Assembly: GCA_016124425.1 (NCBI GenBank) | Contig: WGNT01000004.1 | Location: forward strand, 1 to 60,638 | Direction of reading: 5' to 3' | DNA length: 60,638 nucleotides | Source: Cytophagales bacterium | GTDB taxonomy: Bacteria; Bacteroidota; Bacteroidia; Cytophagales; Cyclobacteriaceae | Part shown: piece after piece, positions 51,511 through 60,406 of the stretch | How the letters are laid out: each line of letters opens with the position of its first letter | Position numbering within the stretch: position 1 is the stretch's first letter | Translations under genes and position numbers: made by a program | Notes under the pieces: generated by a model | The model's input: the letters and a program-made list of their open reading frames with translations, nothing else | Told to the model about the DNA's origin: nothing | Databases searched by the model: none

Positions 51511-53556
51511 ATGAAAAAACTACTGATCTATATTTTCCCATTGCTATTGCTTCAACCTGTATTGGCACAGGTAGACAGATCCACCTATCCAGAGCCCGGA
51601 CCTGCTCCAGAGATCGAGTTGGGCGATGCAGCGTCGTTTACCTTAGAGAATGGCCTTAAGGTATTTGTAGTCGAAAACAGGAAGCTCCCAAGGGTTGCCT
51701 TTTCCTTGATCTTTGACAGAGATCCGATTCTGGAAAAAGATAAAGCGGGTATGCTGAACATCTTTGGCGAAATGATTATGGGAGGAACAGAAAATCGATC
51801 AAAGGATATGTTGGATGAAGAGATTGATTTCATTGGCGCCTCGTTAAGTGCCTCCTCCACATCGCTCTTTGCGTCATCACTCAAAAAGAACCAGGATAAG
51901 ATCCTTGAATTGATGACCGATGTACTGTATAATCCCACGTTTCCTCAAGAAGAACTGGAAAAGTTAAAGAAGCAGGCCATCACGGGGCTTGCTGCAAGTA
52001 AAGATGATCCAAACGCTATCTCTGGTCGTCTGACTGCTGCGCTTAACTATGGAAAAGACCATCCTTATGGGGAAACACAAACCGAGGCGACCATTCAAGC
52101 GATAACCGTTGCGGATATAAAGAATTATTACGATACCTATTTTAAACCGAATATTGGTTACCTAGCCATAGTAGGTGATATTACCGAGGAAGAGGCCGAA
52201 TCGTTGGTAAAGAAGCATTTTCAGTCTTGGGAAAAGGAAGAGGTACCCGTACATTCCTATCCCATACCCGGAGGTCCCGATCAAAATAAAGTAGCCTTGG
52301 TTGATAGGCCTGCCTCTGTACAGACTGTTGTAAACATTACCTATCCATTGGTGATGAATACCAATCATCCCGACTTTATGACCACCAGGTTGTTGAACTA
52401 CATCCTTGGCGGCGGGGCCTCATCCCGTTTGTTTATGAATCTCAGGGAGGATAAAGGGTACACGTATGGTGCTTATTCCTCAATCGGGTCTGACAAGCTA
52501 GTTACCAGTTTTTCAGCCAGAGCCAGTGTGAACCAAGCTGCTACAGATAGTGCTGTTCATGAATTTTTGGTTGAAATTGAGAAAATGGTCAAAGAGGGAG
52601 TTACGGAACAGGAGCTCGTGGCGGCCAAAGCTAACCTAAGCGGTTCATTTGGCAGGTCCTTGGAAAGTCCGTCTACGATCGCTAGTTTTGCTATTAATAC
52701 GCAGCGATATGGATTGCCGGAGGACTTCTACGCAACCTATCTTCAGCGGTTAAATGCCGTTACGGTAGAACAAGTAAACGCAGCAGCAAAAAAATACCTA
52801 AAGCCTGAGAACGTTTATATCACAGCAGTAGGGAATGCAAAGGAGATAGAAGAGAAGCTGAAGAGGTTCGGCGAAGTGTCAAAGTATACCAACATGGCTG
52901 ATCCGGAGCGGGAAATCGATGTAAGTAATTTAACCTTATCTGCCCCGGATGTAATTGATGCTTATCTGGAAGCGATAGGTGGAATAGAAGCTGCCGAAAA
53001 AATCAAAACCGCAAAGACCACCATGTCAGCTGATGTGCAGGGAAATACGCTTAAAATGATTTCCATACAGGACGAAAAAAACCAAATACTGGTTCAACGG
53101 GTTTTAATGATGGGCAATGAGGTTTCGAAGACTGTTTTGAAGGACGGTAAAGCCACCGTAAGTGGTATGGGGCAGAGTCAGACGCTTCCTGATGAACAGT
53201 TCGAATACCTGAAGATGTCCATGTGGATAGTTCCTGAATTGCATTACGAAACCATGGGCTATACATTGGCTTCAGACGGTGTAAAGGATGTCAACGGGGA
53301 AACAGCCTATCGCGTGCTTGTTACTAACCCCACTGGTGGAGAAATAGCGAATTATTACAGCACAGAAACTGGTCTGAAAATCAAAAGTGAGGATTCCATA
53401 ACTGGAGTGATCACCTATGGCCAATATGAGCCATATGACGGAGTACTCCTGCCAGTGGAGCTTTCGCTAGAAAGCCCGATGGTACCTTTTCCCTTGGCCT
53501 TTAAAGTCGATGAATTATCCGTGAATACTGAGATAAACGCTGAAGAAACAAACTAG
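51511..53556 (+). CDS. M16 family protein, non-catalytic subunit, with extra C-terminal lipoprotein-sorting-like domain
   Basis: A 681-residue exported protein (signal peptide 1-20, PVLAQ). Residues 40-450 form the M16 fold, but the zinc motif is replaced: where the partner has HFFEH this protein has NIFGE, so it cannot bind zinc there. The C-terminal half keeps RLFMNLREDKGYTYGAYSS, the Arg/Tyr pair needed for substrate binding in M16 heterodimers. Residues about 470-681 are an additional beta-rich domain (VIDAYLEAIGG... MGYTLASDGVKDVNGETAYRVLVTN, quoted in part) that matches the whole next gene at 53820. This gives a structural subunit with an extra domain. Confidence 0.85.
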   Translation: MKKLLIYIFPLLLLQPVLAQVDRSTYPEPGPAPEIELGDAASFTLENGLKVFVVENRKLPRVAFSLIFDRDPILEKDKAGMLNIFGEMIMGGTENRSKDMLDEEIDFIGASLSASSTSLFASSLKKNQDKILELMTDVLYNPTFPQEELEKLKKQAITGLAASKDDPNAISGRLTAALNYGKDHPYGETQTEATIQAITVADIKNYYDTYFKPNIGYLAIVGDITEEEAESLVKKHFQSWEKEEVPVHSYPIPGGPDQNKVALVDRPASVQTVVNITYPLVMNTNHPDFMTTRLLNYILGGGASSRLFMNLREDKGYTYGAYSSIGSDKLVTSFSARASVNQAATDSAVHEFLVEIEKMVKEGVTEQELVAAKANLSGSFGRSLESPSTIASFAINTQRYGLPEDFYATYLQRLNAVTVEQVNAAAKKYLKPENVYITAVGNAKEIEEKLKRFGEVSKYTNMADPEREIDVSNLTLSAPDVIDAYLEAIGGIEAAEKIKTAKTTMSADVQGNTLKMISIQDEKNQILVQRVLMMGNEVSKTVLKDGKATVSGMGQSQTLPDEQFEYLKMSMWIVPELHYETMGYTLASDGVKDVNGETAYRVLVTNPTGGEIANYYSTETGLKIKSEDSITGVITYGQYEPYDGVLLPVELSLESPMVPFPLAFKVDELSVNTEINAEETN

Positions 53557-53819
53557 TCAACGGAATGAACGTAAGAGCCTATGGCGCCTAAATGCTTTTG
53601 AAATCGAGAAGTAAGGAGCCGGCTATCAATAGAGTGATCGTACACCTTATAAGATTGTCCCGATTCCGATCTGGACCTGTTTTGCCTTTAGCAATACAAC
53701 TTACCGACACCGAAAATGTCCATGAGTTCGGTTTCTCAACCATGGGAATGATTACGCAGTTCATCCAACCCAACTTTGATCGGGGCGAGTTATGGCAATT
53801 AAGAAACAATTAGTAACAT

Positions 53820-54524
53820 ATGAAAAAAACGGTAAGTATAATTCTTATTTGGAGCCTTTGCTATTTTGATGCCGCGGCTATATCGGAAAATGTGGCTGTG
53901 GACAAAAGCCCACAGGAAATAATCGATGCCTATGTCAAGGCTGTCGGTGGCTTGGAGAAAATAAATTCCATTAAGAATATGATGATCGTGATGGAGGCGA
54001 GCATTCAGGGCATGACGCTGGAAATCAGCTCCACCAGTGATCAGGAGAATAAGCGTTTGGTGCAACAAACCGCCATGAATGGTGATGTGGTCCAAAAGAC
54101 GGTCGTCAAAGAAGGAAAAGGGTTTATATACGCCATGGGAACAAAGCAGGAGTTACAGGCGGACCAGCTTGATGCGGTCAATGCGCAAATCTTTATTTTT
54201 CCTGAAACGCGGTATAAAGAATTGGGCTATACACTTAGCGCTGGAGATCTCTTCGATATTGATGGCGAAGAGGCCTATAGCCTACATATTGTGACCCCAA
54301 AAGGAATCGAGACTACAGAGTACTATAGTGCCATTTCCGGTCTTAAGTTGCGGACATCATCCGAACAGGCGGGAGATATCACCTATGACGATTATCAGGA
54401 GGTGGACGGTATCATGATTCCTACTAAGATGACAATTTCCAACGCCATGCTCCCGATGCCGATAGAGGCGAAAATGATCACTGTCAAATTTAACGAAACG
54501 CTGGATAATTCATTGTTTGAGTAG
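53820..54524 (+). CDS. Secreted paralogue of the M16 C-terminal domain (LolA-like/DUF4292-like fold)
   Basis: A 234-residue secreted protein (leader 1-23, DAAAISENV). Residues 30-234 align along their length with residues about 470-681 of the preceding M16 protein: IIDAYVKAVGGLEK / VIDAYLEAIGGIEA, MNGDVVQKTVVKEGK / MGNEVSKTVLKDGK, KELGYTLSAGDLFDIDGEEAYSL / ETMGYTLASDGVKDVNGETAYRV (in part), GLKLRTSSE / GLKIKSEDS. The fold is probably that of LolA-type or outer-membrane lipoprotein-carrier-like beta domains. It is an evident duplication within the locus. Function unknown; processing or shielding of the protease pair is a guess. Confidence 0.75.
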   Translation: MKKTVSIILIWSLCYFDAAAISENVAVDKSPQEIIDAYVKAVGGLEKINSIKNMMIVMEASIQGMTLEISSTSDQENKRLVQQTAMNGDVVQKTVVKEGKGFIYAMGTKQELQADQLDAVNAQIFIFPETRYKELGYTLSAGDLFDIDGEEAYSLHIVTPKGIETTEYYSAISGLKLRTSSEQAGDITYDDYQEVDGIMIPTKMTISNAMLPMPIEAKMITVKFNETLDNSLFE

Positions 54525-54694
54525 AATCCATTGCCAAATGTCACGTGAGAACATTGCCCTAGTTATGGTGGTTATGTTTCGGAGAAATGTAAGCTTCCTA
54601 ACAAGTAGTGTCTATGTCTTCCTGCCTTTGTAACTAGCCTGATGGTTTTTCGAAAAAACCTGAAATTTTCAACACGGTTGTAACCGTTTTAAAC

Positions 54695-54731
54695 AAAAGC
54701 CAGTTTTTAATGAACTGGCTTTTTCTTTTTT
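54695..54731. terminator. Bidirectional terminator between convergent genes
   Basis: AAAAGCCAGTT (54695-54705) pairs perfectly with AACTGGCTTTT (54713-54723), followed by TCTTTTTTTT. A smaller GGTT-gt-AACC hairpin lies just upstream. Confidence 0.85.
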
Positions 54732-54765
54732 TTATAGGGAGAATGAACGTAGTCTGACAAAAGTG

Positions 54766-56409
54766 CTAGGATATCCATCTTTTTCGGGAAAGGCAGTCTT
54801 GTTTTTCTATGGCTAGGTAATAGGTACGGTAATAAACAGCGGAGGTTTTTTCCAGTGTCACTTCTAGCTGTTTTCCCCTTCGTTCTATCTGACACCGGAG
54901 GCCTGATTCATCAGTGCTTAGCGTGGTTACCAAGTCACCTATCATTACCTGGTGGTAGGCAGGACAGAAGGGATTTACTTTAGCGATGGTGTTTTCTGGT
55001 GTAAGGATGATGCCGTAATGGCTTTCAAGTTCGTTTTCGCGCGGTTTGGATTCCAACCGAATACCGACGCTTGCCAGCCGTCCAGTAAGTTCAGGCAAGA
55101 TATCTTCCACACCGTATACAAATGCTGAGAAAAAACCGTCTATTTCAGCCGTATCTTCTACGAATCGTTCAATAAGGGCTTCGAAATCCTCGAGTGCGTA
55201 TCCCTCGTTCCGCTTTCCGAAACGAATCCACATTTCGTTCATGACTGCTTCCAAGGAACTTCCCTGTCCGTTTAAAGTCAGGTCAAGGCATAGCGCGATT
55301 AGGGCTCCTCTGTTATAGATGCTTACTTTTTTTTCCGGAATTCCTACCTTGTATCCATCCAGCCATAAATCCACACTGGAAGTGGTAATAGCTTGGTTTT
55401 GCCATCCAAAACTTTCAAATTCCCTATTGATCATTCGTTCAAGTTTGGTGAGGTATCTTTCAAGCGTAATGCCACGGGAACGAAGCAGATACATATCCCC
55501 AAAGAAAGTAGTAACTCCTTCCATCACAAGACCAGCATTTGTGTACGTTTCCTTAGAGAAATCATAGGGTAATAATTCTTTCGGCCTGATTCTACACACA
55601 TTCCAAAAATGGTAGAGTTCATGAGAACATATCCCCACTAAGGCCTCCAGCTTATCTTCATCAAGCAGAGTTGAAGCAGGACCTAAAGTTATTACGGTAG
55701 AATACCTGTGTTCCACCCCGTGATAATGGGCATAGGGCAGTAGTAAAATCAAAAAATGATAGTCTTTTGCCGGAAACGAATCAAACGCCATAAGTTGCCT
55801 CGCTGTGAATAATTTGAACCTATCAAGTAACTGGCCCACGTCAAAAACAATCTCACCATGTATCCACAGGTGGAAGGAGACCCCATCTACCTGATAGTGA
55901 TAGTGGGCTAGGTCAGGGGCAGCAATGAGTGGTGAATCAACCAAATGCTGAAAGTCATTGCAGCTATATGTATGCCCACCGGAATGCTTCAGGGCCGTAC
56001 CCACTTCGTAATGGCGGGGGATGTCAAGCACTATCGCTATTTCCTCTTGTTCTCGGTTTATTACTTCGAAGGTAAAATTACTAAAATTCAGATATAGCAG
56101 ATCAGGATCAGACCAGCTGCCTCCCGCATCCATCTGCGAAGCAAAAAACGCATAGTGTATGAGATATTCACCCGCATCCTCAGCGGAAAATGTCCACAAG
56201 TCTTTTGTTATTTTTTGTGAGGGAATGGGTATACCATCAAAGGTAACCGTAAGGTTTTTTATGAATTGTGCGTAGTTGGCGATTTCGTATCTTCCAGATC
56301 TCCAGGCGGGTAATTGTAGGCGTATGGTTTCGCCACGTGTGCAGGGTAGCGTTAGCGTTACATGGAGGAATTGAGAGGTTGGAATTTTTGGGTGAATGCG
56401 GTACTTCAT
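54766..56409 (-). CDS. M61 family metallopeptidase (glycyl aminopeptidase type)
   Basis: A 547-residue cytoplasmic M61 peptidase. Start MKYRIHPK at 56409 is preferred to a GTG at 56448. An N-terminal beta domain with the family's PAWRSGRYEI (residues 34-43) precedes the thermolysin-like domain with H-E-L-Y-H at residues 263-267 (SHELYHFWN) and the third ligand in VMEGVTTFFGD. A C-terminal PDZ-like module (ILTPENTIAKVNP, IGDLVTTL) follows. M61 enzymes remove N-terminal glycine/alanine. No signal peptide is seen. It has a divergent -7 element facing rpmH. Confidence 0.85.
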   Translation of the reverse strand: MKYRIHPKIPTSQFLHVTLTLPCTRGETIRLQLPAWRSGRYEIANYAQFIKNLTVTFDGIPIPSQKITKDLWTFSAEDAGEYLIHYAFFASQMDAGGSWSDPDLLYLNFSNFTFEVINREQEEIAIVLDIPRHYEVGTALKHSGGHTYSCNDFQHLVDSPLIAAPDLAHYHYQVDGVSFHLWIHGEIVFDVGQLLDRFKLFTARQLMAFDSFPAKDYHFLILLLPYAHYHGVEHRYSTVITLGPASTLLDEDKLEALVGICSHELYHFWNVCRIRPKELLPYDFSKETYTNAGLVMEGVTTFFGDMYLLRSRGITLERYLTKLERMINREFESFGWQNQAITTSSVDLWLDGYKVGIPEKKVSIYNRGALIALCLDLTLNGQGSSLEAVMNEMWIRFGKRNEGYALEDFEALIERFVEDTAEIDGFFSAFVYGVEDILPELTGRLASVGIRLESKPRENELESHYGIILTPENTIAKVNPFCPAYHQVMIGDLVTTLSTDESGLRCQIERRGKQLEVTLEKTSAVYYRTYYLAIEKQDCLSRKRWIS

Positions 56410-56434
56410 CCGGATAGGGGCTATATTTGATAAA

Positions 56435-56442
56435 CAAAAGTA
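56435..56442 (-). promoter_or_regulatory. -7 element for the M61 peptidase gene
   Basis: On the minus strand TACTTTTG fits TAnnTTTG and lies 25 bases upstream of the M61 ATG; it supports start 56409 over 56448. No clear -33 box. Confidence 0.4.
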
Positions 56443-56451
56443 ATTCACTGG

Positions 56452-56482
56452 TTTGAAAATAAAAAAAACCTGTCTATATTTG
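56452..56482 (+). promoter_or_regulatory. Consensus promoter of rpmH-rnpA
   Basis: TTTG at 56452-56455, 19-base spacer, TATATTTG(C) at 56475-56482: a full consensus match. Transcription would start near 56489, about 45 bases before rpmH. Confidence 0.8.
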
Positions 56483-56533
56483 CACTCCTTTTATTAACAG
56501 AGCAGAATCGATCAATTTTAAATAGATAAAGAA

Positions 56534-56692
56534 ATGAAAAGAACATTCCAGCCTTCCCGTAGGAAAAGAAGAAATAAGCACGGTTTTAAAAATAGGATGT
56601 CTACCGCCAATGGAAGAAGAGTACTTAAGGCGAGAAGAGCAAAAGGAAGGCATAAGCTAACAGTTTCTTCTGAAAAGACATTGAAAAAGTAA
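56534..56692 (+). CDS. rpmH: 50S ribosomal protein L34
   Basis: A 52-residue, very basic protein: [18 protein letters not shown] is the invariant L34 start, followed by [19 protein letters not shown] and HKLTVSSE. L34 is part of the 50S subunit near the 23S rRNA domain I/III junction. It is preceded by a consensus promoter and followed 37 bases later by rnpA, the usual rpmH-rnpA pair. The dnaA and yidC genes that often flank this pair are absent here. Confidence 0.97.
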   Translation: MKRTFQPSRRKRRNKHGFKNRMSTANGRRVLKARRAKGRHKLTVSSEKTLKK

Positions 56693-56729
56693 GTGAATTT
56701 CACTTCGCATGATAAAATGATTTAATGCC

Positions 56730-57092
56730 ATGGATCGTAAATTTCCAAAATCGGAAAGATTGCATTCCAGAAAGTTAATAAAGGAGCTTTTTGATAAAAG
56801 TTCCTCTTTTTTTTTATACCCCTTCAAAGTTATTTTTCTGCCGGTAATTTCCGGTGAAACTAATCAGGTGCTAATTTCTGTTTCTAAGAAGAAATTGAAA
56901 CGGGCAGTAGACCGAAATTTGATTAAACGAAGGATCAGAGAGGCTTATCGGCATCATAAGCATATGCTTTTAGTGGAAGATGGCGGATCTATCAAGCGAA
57001 TCGGTCTCATCTACGTCTCTTCCGATCTGATGGAATATAGCGAGATACAGAAGAAACTAGCGAAGATCCTGAGGAAATTAACGACCTTATAA
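56730..57092 (+). CDS. rnpA: Ribonuclease P protein component
   Basis: A 120-residue RnpA. FPKSERLHSRKLIKELF at the N-terminus, the RNR signature KRAVDRNLIKRRIREAYR (residues 52-69) and the aromatic cleft around FFLYPFKVIF are typical. It binds the RNase P RNA and substrate leader in tRNA 5' processing. Co-transcribed with rpmH; an S41 protease gene follows 13 bases later. Confidence 0.95.
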   Translation: MDRKFPKSERLHSRKLIKELFDKSSSFFLYPFKVIFLPVISGETNQVLISVSKKKLKRAVDRNLIKRRIREAYRHHKHMLLVEDGGSIKRIGLIYVSSDLMEYSEIQKKLAKILRKLTTL

Positions 57093-57105
57093 TCAAGACA
57101 TATTT

Positions 57106-58764
57106 ATGAGCTACACGCCAACAATGAAGAAGGGAACAGCCGTCCTTATAGTGCTTACACTCTGTGCAGGATTACTTCTTGCCTTTACGGTTAAGAATGA
57201 CAAGTTATTCGCGATAGCTAAAAACCTGGATATTTTTGCTTCTCTTGTTCGAGAACTGGATTCTTATTATGTGGATGAGATTGATCCTGATGAGCTTGTG
57301 GCTGTAGGGATCAATGCCATGTTGGAAGAACTTGATCCCTATACGGAATTTATTCCAGAGGAAGACCAGGATGACTTTAGAATGATGACAACCGGGGAAT
57401 ACGCGGGTGTTGGCGCACTGATCGGGAACCGCACGGGTACAAATATGGTATTGATGCCGTACAAGGGCTTCCCTGCACAGGTGGGAGGCTTGAGGATTGG
57501 AGATGAAATTCTGCAGGTAGATTCCATAAATGTTACTGATAAAGGAACGCCCGAGATCTCCAAACTGCTAAAAGGACCAGCTAACACTAAGGTTCTCGTG
57601 GTCGTCAAGCGTGGTTTGGATACCCTTTCGGTTGATCTTACGCGAAAGAAGATCGTCATCAGTAATGTTCCCTACTACGGACTAATCAATGCAGAAACCG
57701 GATATATCAAACTCAGTGACTTTACTACGAATGCAGCTACCGATGTTCGAAATGCATTGGTCGACTTGAAGGCACAGGGAGTGACGAAATTGGTGCTGGA
57801 TGTACGAGACAATCCCGGTGGTATTTTGAAAGAAGCAATTGAAATAGTGAATTTGTTTATCCCCAAAGGGAAAGAGGTAGTACGTACGATTGGAAAGTTG
57901 CAAAGTGTCAATACGGTTTATAAGACTGAAAAATCACCCGTTGACAAGGACATTCCGCTTGTCGTGTTGATTAACGAACGAAGCGCGTCAGCCGCCGAAA
58001 TTGTAGCGGGAGCGCTTCAGGATTATGATAGGGCGATTCTAATTGGAAGAAAAACCTTTGGTAAGGGGCTAGTTCAAAGCACCATTCCATTATCCTACAA
58101 TTCTCAGGTAAAGCTGACCACGGCTAAATATTACATTCCAAGTGGAAGGTGTATTCAGGCTATTGATTATAGTCACAAGGATGAGGATGGGAATGGGTTT
58201 TACGTTCCGGACTCCCTGCGAAATGAGTTTAAAACCAAAAACGGCCGCATTGTCTTAGACGGTGGTGGTATCGAGCCTGATGAAGAAGTCGAATCCCCGA
58301 TCTATGCGCCGATAACTTACAGCCTAGTTACACGTAGCTTGGTATTTGAATATGTGAACAAATTTGCATTGGAAAATAAGGAAATTAGCGGACCAAGAGA
58401 ATTTGAAGTGTCAGACGAAATTTACCTTGATTTTGTGGCTTGGCTTGAAGGGAAAGAGTATGATTATACTACCCGCGTCGAAAAGACGATTGAAGATTTA
58501 GTTACGTTTGCTGAGAAGGAAAAGTACTACGAAGATATTCGTGAAGACCTAGAGAATCTAAAGAAGAGTGTCAGCCATAGCAAAGAGCAGGATTTGATAA
58601 CGTTTAAGGAAGAAATCAAAGAGGCGTTGAAGGAGGAGATCATTTCGAGGTATTTTTATCAAGAGGGAGTATTGGAAGCCTCTTTGAAGAAAGATGAGGA
58701 AATCCGCGAGTCTTTAGCTGTGTTGGATAATCCGGTCCAATACGCCATGCTTTTAAAGCCATAA
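57106..58764 (+). CDS. S41 family C-terminal processing peptidase (CtpA/Prc-like)
   Basis: A 552-residue membrane-anchored protease. An N-terminal hydrophobic segment (about 10-28) is followed by a PDZ domain (about 95-165, GALIGNRTGTNM, GGLRIGDEILQVDS) and the S41 domain with catalytic Ser295 in NERSASAAEIV and Lys320 in GRKTFGKGLVQ, 25 residues apart as in E. coli Prc. A 180-residue C-terminal tail of mostly helical, acidic sequence extends beyond the core. It probably trims periplasmic or lipoprotein C-termini. ATG 57106 is chosen; ATG 57124 is possible. In this phylum the gene often sits after rnpA. Confidence 0.9.
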   Translation: MSYTPTMKKGTAVLIVLTLCAGLLLAFTVKNDKLFAIAKNLDIFASLVRELDSYYVDEIDPDELVAVGINAMLEELDPYTEFIPEEDQDDFRMMTTGEYAGVGALIGNRTGTNMVLMPYKGFPAQVGGLRIGDEILQVDSINVTDKGTPEISKLLKGPANTKVLVVVKRGLDTLSVDLTRKKIVISNVPYYGLINAETGYIKLSDFTTNAATDVRNALVDLKAQGVTKLVLDVRDNPGGILKEAIEIVNLFIPKGKEVVRTIGKLQSVNTVYKTEKSPVDKDIPLVVLINERSASAAEIVAGALQDYDRAILIGRKTFGKGLVQSTIPLSYNSQVKLTTAKYYIPSGRCIQAIDYSHKDEDGNGFYVPDSLRNEFKTKNGRIVLDGGGIEPDEEVESPIYAPITYSLVTRSLVFEYVNKFALENKEISGPREFEVSDEIYLDFVAWLEGKEYDYTTRVEKTIEDLVTFAEKEKYYEDIREDLENLKKSVSHSKEQDLITFKEEIKEALKEEIISRYFYQEGVLEASLKKDEEIRESLAVLDNPVQYAMLLKP

Positions 58765-58931
58765 GATCCCGATGCAGGAATAGGTCGAGCAATTGGATGC
58801 AAATCCCTGTATGGCTGGCGAAGTCCATTGTGGTGTTCAGGGCGGATCTGTAAGTACAATCGGGTAATAACCCTATCGACAGTTTTCCGGTTGGAGCATA
58901 GGTTGACTGTATTATATTCAAAACAACATTC

Positions 58932-59621
58932 ATGAGTTTGATTCTTTCCATAGAGACGGCTATTTCCGTTTGTTCAGTCGCCATTCACGATGGCGGTAGG
59001 TTACTTGGCATTGTTGAGGTCCTTGGTGACAATGTACATGGTAGCAAACTGGTGCCTCTAATCAGGGAGTTGCTGGTTCAGACGGAGGTCCGCAAGGCTG
59101 ATTTAAAGGCCGTAGCGGTTTCGAAAGGGCCGGGATCTTATACTGGCTTACGAATTGGAGTATCTACAGCAAAAGGCTTAGGATATGCATTGGGCATCCC
59201 CTTGATTGGCGTGGATACGCTAGATGCGATAGCTAGAAATTACTTTTCGTTGTGTGGTGAAGACGATGTGATTATCCCCATGCTTGATGCGAGAAGAATG
59301 GAAGTGTATGCAAAAGTAATTGGATCCGACGGGCGTACCTTGATGGATATACAACCAGTCGTGGTGGATAAGGGTAGCTTTGAGAGCTATTTGACACGTG
59401 GTAAGGTCTTATTTGTTGGGGATAGCAATGGTAAGGTTAGCGGTCTTGTTAGGCATCCAAACGCGATTTTTCTAAGCAGTCTGCCTTCTGCCCGTTTTGT
59501 GGGAAAGATTGCTCATGAGCACTATGTGGCAGGTGATTTCGAAGAAATTGCGTATTTCGAACCGAACTACCTCAAGGAGTTTATGGTTATCAAGTCAACA
59601 AAAAACAGGTTACATCCATGA
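58932..59621 (+). CDS. tsaB: tRNA threonylcarbamoyladenosine biosynthesis protein TsaB
   Basis: A 229-residue ASKHA-fold protein. LILSIETAISVCSVAI, KLVPLIRELL, AVSKGPGSYTGLRIGVSTAKGL (in part) and the following LIGVDTLDAIA are diagnostic of TsaB. It forms a complex with TsaD and TsaE that makes t6A37 in ANN-reading tRNAs. A DUF2480 gene overlaps its stop (ATGA). Confidence 0.93.
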   Translation: MSLILSIETAISVCSVAIHDGGRLLGIVEVLGDNVHGSKLVPLIRELLVQTEVRKADLKAVAVSKGPGSYTGLRIGVSTAKGLGYALGIPLIGVDTLDAIARNYFSLCGEDDVIIPMLDARRMEVYAKVIGSDGRTLMDIQPVVVDKGSFESYLTRGKVLFVGDSNGKVSGLVRHPNAIFLSSLPSARFVGKIAHEHYVAGDFEEIAYFEPNYLKEFMVIKSTKNRLHP

Positions 59622-60133
59622 GTGAGATCATTAACAGAGTGGCAAATAGCCCTATCATTTCGTTGGATTTGGAAGATTATTACGTAGAGGGGCCTCGGAT
59701 CCCATTTGATTTGCATCCTTACCTATTTCAGGGGATGATCGTTCGGGAGCGGGATTTCCGACAGGCTTTGAAGGAAATGGACTGGGAAGGTTATAAGAAT
59801 GCGTTGGTATATGTATATTGTTCTGTAGATGCCATCATTCCGACATGGGCGTACATGCTTGTGGTGACCTACCTGTCAGGTGTGGCAAAGGAATCCGTCA
59901 TCGGAAGTGCTGATGATCTAGAGAAGCACCTCATGACCAAGTCCCTTTTACGGATAGATCCAAAAGACTTCGAAGGAAAACCAGTCGTTGTAAAGGGCTG
60001 CGGCAAATTGCCTGTTCCGTTGTCGGCTTATGGGGAAATTGTGCAAATCCTCAAAGGATCAGCACGTAGCATTATGTATGGAGAACCGTGTAGTACGGTT
60101 CCTTTGTACAAGGCCCCAAGGGCAGGTGTTTAG
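59618..60133 (+). CDS. DUF2480 family protein
   Basis: A 171-residue cytoplasmic protein: IISLDLEDYYVEGPRIPFDL (in part), GMIVRERDFRQALKEMDWEGYKN (in part), and VVVKGCGKLPVPLSAY near the C-terminus match the DUF2480 family of Bacteroidetes. Function unknown. The start overlaps the tsaB stop by 4 bases, so translation is coupled. A role linked to tRNA modification or Fe-S handling (Cys in VKGCG, EPCST) is speculation. Confidence 0.85.
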   Translation: MSEIINRVANSPIISLDLEDYYVEGPRIPFDLHPYLFQGMIVRERDFRQALKEMDWEGYKNALVYVYCSVDAIIPTWAYMLVVTYLSGVAKESVIGSADDLEKHLMTKSLLRIDPKDFEGKPVVVKGCGKLPVPLSAYGEIVQILKGSARSIMYGEPCSTVPLYKAPRAGV

Positions 60134-60168
60134 GGGGTAGTTTTTTGAAAATAATTACCGGGCATTTG

Positions 60169-60199
60169 TTGGTATATATCCAAAAGTAGGCTATGTTTG
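60169..60199 (+). promoter_or_regulatory. rRNA promoter P1
   Basis: TTG at 60169-60171, 20-base spacer, TATGTTTG(C) at 60192-60199: exact TAnnTTTG. It begins 36 bases after the DUF2480 stop. Confidence 0.6.
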
Positions 60200-60292
60200 C
60201 AGTCCCATATGAGAAGCAGATGGGAATTAGTTTGAATGACGCGAGGCTAACATCTTTACCAAGAAAAAAAGATAATTATTTTTGTCAGATTT

Positions 60293-60323
60293 TTTGGATG
60301 TTAAAAAAATATTCCGATATTTG
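60293..60323 (+). promoter_or_regulatory. rRNA promoter P2
   Basis: TTTG at 60293-60296, 19-base spacer, GATATTTG(C) at 60316-60323 (one mismatch), with an AT-rich upstream tract (AAAAAAAGATAATTA) that could act as an UP-like element. About 172 bases of leader to the 16S start. Confidence 0.7.
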
Positions 60324-60396
60324 CACTCGCTTTTCAGGGCAAAGGTTCTGAAAGAGATTTAAATCTCACAAAATAGTGCATTAAGGCGCTATATTA

Positions 60397-60406
60397 AGTT
60401 CTTTGA
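60397..60406 (+). promoter_or_regulatory. boxA-like antitermination element
   Basis: AGTTCTTTGA in the leader resembles the boxA (TGCTCTTTA) bound by NusB/S10 and is common at this position in Bacteroidetes rRNA operons. Assigned by position and similarity only. Confidence 0.5.
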
